Positions 8,871 through 14,362 of a stretch of 64,000 nt of DNA are shown piece after piece. Every line of letters starts with the position of its first letter. Position 1 is the first letter of the stretch. The notes beneath the pieces are model-generated. The model had not been told where the DNA came from, did no database searches, and saw only the letters and a list, made by a program, of their open reading frames with translations. The stretch is from Saprospiraceae bacterium (GTDB taxonomy: Bacteria; Bacteroidota; Bacteroidia; Chitinophagales; Saprospiraceae), in assembly GCA_020629515.1 (NCBI GenBank), contig JAHDDE010000012.1:1-64000 (forward strand). The letters are read 5' to 3'. The position numbers and the translations under genes are program-made.

Positions 8871-9344
8871 ATGAGAATTTACATTTTCTTATTTCTCACA
8901 AGCTGCTTGATGCTTGCACAGTGCGAATCTGACAAGGCACAAGATAATGCTCCCGAGATATCTTTCATTGGAATGAATAAGGATAATATAAATCAAGGTA
9001 GCCTTGGTATCGAAGATACCTTGATTGTTGGATTTTCTTTTCTTGATATAGATGGTGACGTGGGAGGATTAAATAGCAATATTGTAGTCATAGATAATAG
9101 AAATGGTGAAGTTCACTTAACTAACTCTATGCCTGAATTACCTGCTTCTGACAATGGCAATAAAGGACAAGTAAGTATAGAGATTCCAACTCTTTGTTGT
9201 GTATTCGAAGACAACACACCTCCATGTTCTGCTCCATTTTCCCAACCTACCAACACATTAAGTTTTAATATTTACATCATTGATAAGGAAGGCAATCAGA
9301 GTAACGAAATTTCTACTCCTGATATAGTATTAAGATGTAACTAA
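8871..9344 (+). CDS. Small secreted lipoprotein of unknown function
   Basis: A protein of about 157 residues starting MRIYIFLFLTSCLMLAQC. The best lipobox is LTSC at residue 12, with a second cysteine (LAQC) at 19; one of these probably carries the lipid. After a short linker there is a beta-rich domain with ISFIGMNKDNINQGSLG, then a cysteine-rich stretch (CCVFEDNTPPC) and a closing cysteine. Bacteroidota carry many such small lipoproteins of unknown role and I do not recognise a specific domain. The ATG at 8871 was chosen because it starts the signal peptide; the frame is open upstream within luxE. Its stop overlaps the opposing hemF stop by 4 bases. Confidence 0.7.
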   Translation: MRIYIFLFLTSCLMLAQCESDKAQDNAPEISFIGMNKDNINQGSLGIEDTLIVGFSFLDIDGDVGGLNSNIVVIDNRNGEVHLTNSMPELPASDNGNKGQVSIEIPTLCCVFEDNTPPCSAPFSQPTNTLSFNIYIIDKEGNQSNEISTPDIVLRCN

Positions 9345-10234
9345 ATCCAACTAATACCTTTCTTTAAAAAAGATTGAGTAGTCAACTCAAACTCCTTACT
9401 GGGCCTGTAGTCATATCTATACTCAACCTGAGGAGGTAGACTCATTAAAATAGATTCTATTCTGCCATTAGTCTGCAACCCAAACTTTGTTCCACGATCA
9501 TAGACTAAATTAAACTCAACATAACGCCCCCTTCGCAATCTTTGCCATTTGATATGCTCTTCAGAATATTCAGTCTGAAATCGTTTTATGAATATATCAG
9601 AATATAAATCATAAAACGATTCTCCAACATTGACAACATAATTAAATATGTCAGTTTTAGTTCTTTCATTTTGTTGACCTAATCTATCAAAGAAAATGCC
9701 TCCAACTCCTCTTGTTTCATTTCTATGTGGGATATAAAAATAGTTATCTGCCCATTCTTTAAATTCGGCATAAGCCCCTTCTTCATACTGGTCACATACT
9801 TCCTTTAGTCCTTGATGAAAAGAAACCGCATCTTCCTCAATAACTATTAATGGAGTTAAATCTATTCCTCCCCCAAACCACCAAGATCCAGTGTCCGTTT
9901 CAAAGTATCTCACATTCATATGAATAATAGGGACGAAAGGGTTGCGAGCATGCAATACTATTGAAACCCCCGTAGCACTAAATTGATTAGGTTCTAATCC
10001 CAGTCCTTTTGCTATAGTTTCCGGCATCACCCCATGAACATGAGAAAAATTTACCCCACCCTTAACTATATGTTGTCCATTGATAATCCTCGTTCTGCCT
10101 CCTCCACCCTCTGGCCTTTTCCATAGATCTTCCTGAAATAGCCCTACACCATCTAACTTTTCTAATTCGCTACATATGTGATCCTGCAATATTTTAAATC
10201 TTTCAGCGACGTTATGTGCAGTGAGCATGTCCAT
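9341..10234 (-). CDS. hemF: Oxygen-dependent coproporphyrinogen III oxidase
   Basis: Converts coproporphyrinogen III to protoporphyrinogen IX in haem synthesis, using O2. The protein is 297 residues, the normal HemF size, with family segments GGGGRTRIINGQHIVKGGVN, VSIVLHARNPFVPIIHMNVR, WWFGGGIDLTP and GVGGIFFD. Conserved histidines in HARNP and HMNVRYFE are present. It is the last gene of a tight three-gene run after a transaldolase and an ArsC/Spx-like gene, with a 2-base gap to the latter. An O2-requiring form indicates an aerobic or facultative cell. Confidence 0.95.
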   Translation of the reverse strand: MDMLTAHNVAERFKILQDHICSELEKLDGVGLFQEDLWKRPEGGGGRTRIINGQHIVKGGVNFSHVHGVMPETIAKGLGLEPNQFSATGVSIVLHARNPFVPIIHMNVRYFETDTGSWWFGGGIDLTPLIVIEEDAVSFHQGLKEVCDQYEEGAYAEFKEWADNYFYIPHRNETRGVGGIFFDRLGQQNERTKTDIFNYVVNVGESFYDLYSDIFIKRFQTEYSEEHIKWQRLRRGRYVEFNLVYDRGTKFGLQTNGRIESILMSLPPQVEYRYDYRPSKEFELTTQSFLKKGISWI

Positions 10235-10236
10235 AT

Positions 10237-10596
10237 TTATGCATTAACTGTCATTACCATACTCTCAATAACATTTTTACTGTTTCCTACGAATACTTGG
10301 TTATTGTAGACTACAATAGGTCTCTTGAGAAAAGTATATTCTCCCGTTATTAAATCCATGTACATCTCCTCAGTTATAATATCATGAGAGCCTTTAATTT
10401 CTTTGAACTTTCTGGCTCTCTTATTGAATAGTTCTTCATATGATAGTTGGGAGATACTCTTTAACTCTCTAAGTTCCTCTTTTTTTATATGATGTTTTTT
10501 GATATCTACAAGTTGGAATTGATCCAGATCATTAATTAGTTTAATTATTCGTCTGCATGTATCACAAGTCGACAAATAGAATATCACATTATTCAT
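10237..10596 (-). CDS. ArsC/Spx-family thioredoxin-fold protein
   Basis: A 119-residue protein of the ArsC/Spx family. It begins with a beta strand and the redox motif STCDTCRRI (cysteines at 11 and 14), followed by KRARKFKEIK and the family-typical KRPIVV turn near residue 92. Glutaredoxin-dependent arsenate reductases carry a single N-terminal catalytic cysteine, whereas the CxxC seen here is more like Spx or YffB proteins. No arsenic resistance genes lie nearby, so a thiol-redox role is more likely than arsenate reduction. It is packed between the transaldolase (5-base gap) and hemF (2-base gap). Confidence 0.8.
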   Translation of the reverse strand: MNNVIFYLSTCDTCRRIIKLINDLDQFQLVDIKKHHIKKEELRELKSISQLSYEELFNKRARKFKEIKGSHDIITEEMYMDLITGEYTFLKRPIVVYNNQVFVGNSKNVIESMVMTVNA

Positions 10597-10601
10597 AAAG
10601 T

Positions 10602-11258
10602 CTAACTATTTGACTTTTTATGGTCCGCTAAAAACTTGGCTAAGCCAATGTCTGTTAATGGGTGCTTTAACAATCCTAAAATTGCACTCAACGGACAAGT
10701 AACAATATCAGCTCCAGATTGTGCCGACTGAACTATGTGACGACTATTTCTAATAGAAGCTGCCAAAATCTCTGTATCATATCCCTGAATAGCGTAAATT
10801 TCGGCTATTTGATGTATTAATTGAATACCATCCCAATTAGTATCATCAACGCGACCAATAAAAGGAGAAATATAAGTGGCACCTGCTTTCGCTGCCAAAA
10901 TTGCTTGCCCAGCAGAAAATACAAGCGTACAATTCGTCCGAATACCATTATCACTAAACCATCTAATTGCTCTTATGCCTTCTTTGATCATAGGCACTTT
11001 AACAACAATGTTAGGTGCAATTTTGACTAACTCTTTACCTTCAGCAACTATACCCTCAAAATCTGTAGAGATTACTTCTGCACTAACATCTCCATCAACC
11101 AAATCACAAATTTTCTTGTAGTGAGCTTTTATGTTACTGTCACCTGATATTCCCTCTTTGGCCATTAACGAAGGGTTGGTGGTTACACCGTCGAGTATAC
11201 CTAATTCTCTAGCCTCTTTAATATGATCTAATGAAGCTGTGTCAATAAAAAATCTCAT
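10602..11258 (-). CDS. Small transaldolase / fructose-6-phosphate aldolase (TalC/FSA type)
   Basis: Class I Schiff-base aldolase of 218 residues, the short decameric-type transaldolase subfamily. The start [16 protein letters not shown] and [13 protein letters not shown] are diagnostic. The Schiff-base lysine lies in NIVVKVPMI near residue 86, and the phosphate-binding end is marked by [12 protein letters not shown]. It either transfers dihydroxyacetone units in the pentose phosphate pathway or cleaves fructose 6-phosphate; the two activities cannot be told apart here. It opens a transaldolase-arsC-like-hemF run, with the SRP RNA gene just upstream on the same strand. Confidence 0.9.
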   Translation of the reverse strand: MRFFIDTASLDHIKEARELGILDGVTTNPSLMAKEGISGDSNIKAHYKKICDLVDGDVSAEVISTDFEGIVAEGKELVKIAPNIVVKVPMIKEGIRAIRWFSDNGIRTNCTLVFSAGQAILAAKAGATYISPFIGRVDDTNWDGIQLIHQIAEIYAIQGYDTEILAASIRNSRHIVQSAQSGADIVTCPLSAILGLLKHPLTDIGLAKFLADHKKSNS

Positions 11259-11298
11259 AGTATGGGAATGTCTTAAATAAAATCTGAAAAATAAAAAA

Positions 11299-11390
11299 GT
11301 GAGGAATCACACCAAACTGCTACGACCTCATACCCTTGCTGCGTTTCCACCCTGGGGGATTCTGAGGGAGCGAGCTGTATGACCCTCACC
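11299..11390 (-). ncRNA. ffs: Signal recognition particle RNA, small bacterial type
   Basis: On the minus strand a roughly 92-nt hairpin is closed by GUGAGG pairing with CCUCAC at its two ends. The apical part carries the conserved SRP domain IV signature CCCAGGGUGGAAACGCAGCA with a GAAA-type tetraloop and the asymmetric loop that binds Ffh. A run of six T follows the 3' end on the minus strand. A TATTTTTG -7 element lies 6 bases before the predicted 5' end. Together this is convincing for SRP RNA. Confidence 0.85.
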
Positions 11391-11395
11391 GGCCG

Positions 11396-11403
11396 CAAAA
11401 ATA
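11396..11403 (-). promoter_or_regulatory. -7 element (TATTTTTG) of the SRP RNA
   Basis: Minus-strand TATTTTTGCGGCC matches the Bacteroidota TAnnTTTG -7 consensus and is positioned to start transcription at the first base of the SRP helix. The same 13-base string occurs before hemE. Confidence 0.6.
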
Positions 11404-11421
11404 TACTTTTAAATTGAAGTC

Positions 11422-12108
11422 TCAAATGCTATGCAACAAACTTTTATATGAATTCCATCCTATATTATTTTGAGGCAAACAATTCACTCTTAGATTTGTC
11501 TTCTTTACAGGATGGATAAATCCGAGGCTATAACAATGAAGCGCTATGGCTTTTTTATTTTGCCACTTTATGCCACCATATTTAACGTCCCCAATTATTG
11601 GGCAACCTAATGAATTTAATTGAACTCGAATTTGGTGAGACCGCCCAGTTAGAGGTTTTATGCTAAACAAGCAAACTCTTTCTGAGGATAATACTTCATA
11701 AGACAGTTTAGCCCATTTAGAACCCTTATGTGCCTCATTTGTTGATTTAGAAATATTAAGAGATGAGTCTTTAAAAATATAAGATTCAATAATTCCCGAA
11801 TTTGACTGTGGGAAATGATTACTTAAGGCTATATATTCTTTCTGTACTTTTCTTTCTTTGAACTCTACATGCAGTCTTCCTAAAGCCTTAGAGGTTTTTC
11901 CTAAAATTATACAGCCACTAACTGGTCGATCCAACCTATGAGCAGGTGCCAAAAAAACATTACCTGGCTTACTATATTTATCCTTTATATATGATTTACA
12001 CATATCAAGAATAGTCAAATCTTGCGTCTTATCACTTTGTGTAAGCATTCCAGCAGGCTTATTAACCACTAAAAGATGATTATCTTCATATAATATGCTT
12101 AAATCCAT
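11422..12108 (-). CDS. RluA-family rRNA/tRNA pseudouridine synthase
   Basis: Isomerises specific uridines in structured RNA to pseudouridine. The catalytic aspartate sits in the family motif HRLDRPVSGCIIL near residue 64. The supporting motifs KEYIAL and the RSHQIRVQLNSLGCPIIGDVKYGG block near residue 160 are present. At 228 residues there is no room for an S4 domain, so it belongs with the short RluA/RluC-like single-domain forms; the target position cannot be deduced. It is transcribed away from the gene-free interval that follows. Confidence 0.9.
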   Translation of the reverse strand: MDLSILYEDNHLLVVNKPAGMLTQSDKTQDLTILDMCKSYIKDKYSKPGNVFLAPAHRLDRPVSGCIILGKTSKALGRLHVEFKERKVQKEYIALSNHFPQSNSGIIESYIFKDSSLNISKSTNEAHKGSKWAKLSYEVLSSERVCLFSIKPLTGRSHQIRVQLNSLGCPIIGDVKYGGIKWQNKKAIALHCYSLGFIHPVKKTNLRVNCLPQNNIGWNSYKSLLHSI

Positions 12109-12213
12109 TATGCAAAATTAACTGAATTTCAATTTGATATATATTGTAAAATAAAAATATATCATAAATATCTATTTTATAGCATTTTATATATTACTAT
12201 TTAAAATAATATG

Positions 12214-12221
12214 TATATTTG
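12214..12221 (+). promoter_or_regulatory. -7 element (TATATTTG) of sRNA-like unit 1
   Basis: TATATTTG is an exact TAnnTTTG match 10 bases before the shared 17-nt block. No clear -33 TTG is seen at the expected distance, so promoter strength is uncertain. Confidence 0.45.
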
Positions 12222-12225
12222 TATT

Positions 12226-12293
12226 GTGTAAGTTTTGGTTATTAAATTGTAAAATTCGTTTTGCTCGAGAGAAAGCTCTCGAGCATTTTTTTT
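12226..12293 (+). ncRNA. Candidate small RNA, unit 1 of a tandem pair
   Basis: A predicted transcript of about 65-70 nt. It carries AGTTTTGGTTATTAAAT near its 5' end, then a perfect 10-bp hairpin (TGCTCGAGAG, loop AAAG, CTCTCGAGCA) followed by eight T. The hairpin has a T-run only on the plus side, so it terminates plus-strand transcripts. No gene upstream on this strand needs it. Family unknown; the 5' boundary is an estimate from the -7 element. Confidence 0.5.
12262..12293 (+). terminator. Strong intrinsic terminator of sRNA-like unit 1
   Basis: Ten perfect base pairs, a 4-base loop and eight consecutive T. On the minus strand the hairpin is not followed by T, so it is directional. Confidence 0.85.
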
Positions 12294-12358
12294 ACAATAA
12301 AATTAAGAAGAACATACCTTCAATATTTATGTTACACTTGGCACAAATATTGCATATA

Positions 12359-12366
12359 TAATTTTG
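12359..12366 (+). promoter_or_regulatory. -7 element (TAATTTTG) of sRNA-like unit 2
   Basis: TAATTTTG fits TAnnTTTG, with a TTGGCA 18 bases upstream as a possible -33 element. It directly abuts the shared 17-nt block, unlike unit 1, so the start point of unit 2 would fall inside that block or the element differs. Confidence 0.4.
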
Positions 12367-12424
12367 AGTTTTGGTTATTAAATGATGAGTAGTGCCTATA
12401 TATGCTTTTATAGGCACTTTTTTT
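12367..12424 (+). ncRNA. Candidate small RNA, unit 2 of a tandem pair
   Basis: It repeats the AGTTTTGGTTATTAAAT block of unit 1 exactly, then carries a different 10-bp perfect hairpin (AGTGCCTATA with TATAGGCACT, 8-base loop) and a seven-T run. The hairpin sequences of the two units are unrelated, so only the 5' block and the architecture are shared. This pattern fits duplicated sRNA genes whose 5' block is the functional part, but no known family is recognised. Confidence 0.5.
12391..12424 (+). terminator. Intrinsic terminator of sRNA-like unit 2
   Basis: Ten-bp perfect stem, 8-base loop and T-run on the plus side only. Confidence 0.8.
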
Positions 12425-12442
12425 ATTCCATAATCCAAAATA

Positions 12443-12470
12443 AAAAAGCCCTCCTAATGGAAGGCTTTCA
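12443..12470 (-). terminator. Terminator of the Crp-like gene
   Basis: On the minus strand, after the Crp-like stop codon, AAGCCTTCC and GGAGGGCTT pair with one mismatch around a 4-base loop, and a T-rich run follows. Confidence 0.75.
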
Positions 12471-12514
12471 ATAATTCATATGACCAAATACTAATTATTT
12501 TATCCAAGGGTTTT

Positions 12515-13219
12515 CTAACTCAACTGAGCGAAGTCCCTTATTAATATTCTTCTTCTATCTAAACTTATAATGTTAGAACGCTTCAAATCATTCAGAACTG
12601 TAGTGACCGTCTGTCTCGAAGTACCTGTAAAATCTGCGATGTCTTGTTGTGTAAAACTATGCTTAAGCAGTAATTCATTAAAGCCTACTTTATTTCCAAA
12701 AGTCATAGCATTTTCTTTTAAAAAATTTATAACTCTGGTTCTTGCATCTTCAACTATTATAGACTCAAGACGTGAAGAAGTAGATCTTAATTTATTTCCT
12801 ACGATTTCTAAAAAATCAGTAGCTACTGCACCATTCTGCACAAATACTTTTTTCAAGCCTCGGCTTGATATTTTTAGAATTTCCGATTTTTTGTCGAGGA
12901 TTTGAGCTATTGAACTTCTTTGTTTTTCACCACATAGACTTCCCTCTCCAAATATCATGTTAGAATGTACTATTGCCCTTATCACCTCTTTGGCCACAAA
13001 AGAATGTACACTTACCTTAACAATACCTGATAGAACATGAAACACATGCTCACTTGGGTCATTTTTGTGATAAACAATTTCGAATCTGGAACATTTTAGC
13101 AACTCAGTATTCATTGCTAAAAATCTAAGTTCATTTTCATTGGCATTTTTGAGATAATGGATATCGCTTAGTTTATCCATCAATACCGACTGCTTTTCTT
13201 GGTGTAAGTTTGGTGTCAT
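12515..13219 (-). CDS. Crp/Fnr-family transcriptional regulator
   Basis: A 234-residue DNA-binding regulator. Residues 20-135 form a cyclic-nucleotide-binding-type beta barrel (FHVLSGIVKVSV, IFGEGSLCG). Residues 150-230 carry the winged helix with the recognition helix in SFTQQDIADFTGTSRQTVTT. I see no N-terminal cysteine cluster as in Fnr, so no iron-sulphur sensing is indicated. Whether cAMP is bound cannot be judged. An 8-bp inverted repeat lies just before its start codon and may be its own operator. Its 3' end faces the sRNA-like interval. Confidence 0.9.
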   Translation of the reverse strand: MTPNLHQEKQSVLMDKLSDIHYLKNANENELRFLAMNTELLKCSRFEIVYHKNDPSEHVFHVLSGIVKVSVHSFVAKEVIRAIVHSNMIFGEGSLCGEKQRSSIAQILDKKSEILKISSRGLKKVFVQNGAVATDFLEIVGNKLRSTSSRLESIIVEDARTRVINFLKENAMTFGNKVGFNELLLKHSFTQQDIADFTGTSRQTVTTVLNDLKRSNIISLDRRRILIRDFAQLS

Positions 13220-13224
13220 TGGTA

Positions 13225-13249
13225 TGTTTGTCTATAATAATGACAAACA
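13225..13249. promoter_or_regulatory. Inverted repeat, candidate autoregulatory operator of the Crp-like gene
   Basis: TGTTTGTC and GACAAACA form perfect 8-bp arms around a 9-base AT-only spacer. The repeat lies 5 to 30 bases upstream of the Crp-like start codon, a position where a bound dimer would block transcription or initiation. Confidence 0.5.
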
Positions 13250-13279
13250 AGCGACCAATACCCCCTATTAAACAATTGA

Positions 13280-14218
13280 TTATTGCACCTCTATAGTGCT
13301 ACTCTTAGAAGAAAAAGATCCCATAACCCCAAAACCATTTTCTACATTGGTGTAGTGATCTGCAGGAGTAAAAAAATCTGACTGACTATTTATCAATTGA
13401 GTACTTAGATTTAAATGATAATTATATAACTCCTCTGACAACGTATTTATCTTTATATCAAGTAGACTAAGTATTTCTCGACTATTATCTATAGGGTCAT
13501 CTGTTAATAGTGTCAATATGATTTTCTGCCCATTCAATCGGCTATAATCGACGAATACACCATCTTTATGATTAAACTCAAATACGGCATTTCGAGCTGT
13601 CTGAATCTGATCTACATTTAGTGGTAGGATATCTGAAGTATTGCTAACTATAGGGTTACCATTTTCATCCATTCGAAACGTCGACACTTTTCTACTTGGT
13701 AATATTTGGAAATATCCTGGTCTTTGTTTAGGAGTCTCCAATTCTATTTCAATCTCTACTTTTACATTTTCCTTAGTATCACTTATCCGATATTTTTCTA
13801 AAGAAATTATTTCTGCACTGCGCAATCCAATTGGTTCCGGAATAAAGGTTTGTGCAGAAATGGTATCCAAGTCACTATTAGGAATCCATGCACGCATCCA
13901 ATAGCTATTACCTGGCGAAGGTCTAAAGTCAGTATTCCTTAATATAAAATTATCATCAACTGCCCTGTATATTACTTTTGTGGACTTAGATGGAAAATCA
14001 GACCCTCCGAAATCAATCTCCGCCATAGTAAGGTCAATCTCACTATTGTTGCCAGTAAGACTGATTGTCTTAAATAAATCGACGGTTACAGGTTCTTCAG
14101 GATTTATTTCACTTATAAAATTTAATTCTTCGTTTACTTCAGTTGAATGAAATGTAAAATCCTCTCTACAAGAAACTAACACCAATGTCAATAATAATAT
14201 GTAAGATAGTTTGAACAC
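13280..14218 (-). CDS. DUF4249-type outer-membrane-associated lipoprotein
   Basis: A 312-residue lipoprotein with signal MFKLSYILLLTLVLVSC and a good lipobox (LVSC). The rest is beta-rich, with a DUF4249-like pattern: an N-terminal Ig-like part (VNEELNFISEINPEEPVTVD), the stretch SYWMRAWIPN and a C-terminal EELYNYHLNLSTQ segment. DUF4249 proteins are normally found directly after a carboxypeptidase-regulatory/TonB-dependent receptor, as here, and presumably help it take up its ligand; no biochemical role is established. The last gene of the sigma/FecR/receptor locus, 144 bases after the receptor. Confidence 0.8.
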   Translation of the reverse strand: MFKLSYILLLTLVLVSCREDFTFHSTEVNEELNFISEINPEEPVTVDLFKTISLTGNNSEIDLTMAEIDFGGSDFPSKSTKVIYRAVDDNFILRNTDFRPSPGNSYWMRAWIPNSDLDTISAQTFIPEPIGLRSAEIISLEKYRISDTKENVKVEIEIELETPKQRPGYFQILPSRKVSTFRMDENGNPIVSNTSDILPLNVDQIQTARNAVFEFNHKDGVFVDYSRLNGQKIILTLLTDDPIDNSREILSLLDIKINTLSEELYNYHLNLSTQLINSQSDFFTPADHYTNVENGFGVMGSFSSKSSTIEVQ

Positions 14219-14362
14219 AGTTATGTATTTATGACAAGGGTTATACTATTGTGACGTAATTAATGTATGCAAGATACATAAATCAATAATAAAATGACAC
14301 AATAAATTACAACCAATTATATGTCAAGGGATTTATACATTAAGAATAATTATTATATGTCG

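Larger units (their letters stand above)
12109..12514. other. Gene-free interval with two tandem sRNA-like units
   Basis: About 400 bases without a plausible reading frame, between the start of the pseudouridine synthase gene and the 3' end of the Crp-like gene. It holds two plus-strand units, each with a TAnnTTTG element, an identical 17-nt block and a strong terminator, plus the minus-strand terminator of the Crp-like gene. Both flanking genes are on the minus strand, so the plus-strand terminators serve no annotated gene. Confidence 0.7.

Noticed and set aside
10237-10596. Arsenate resistance gene arsC
   Set aside because: It has a CxxC motif instead of the single catalytic cysteine and no ars genes are near, so only the broader ArsC/Spx family call is made.
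14230-14338. Imperfect direct repeat (TATGACAAGGG and TATGTCAAGGG) between receptor and DUF4249 genes
   Set aside because: Short and imperfect, with no consistent spacing to a promoter; too weak to report as an operator.
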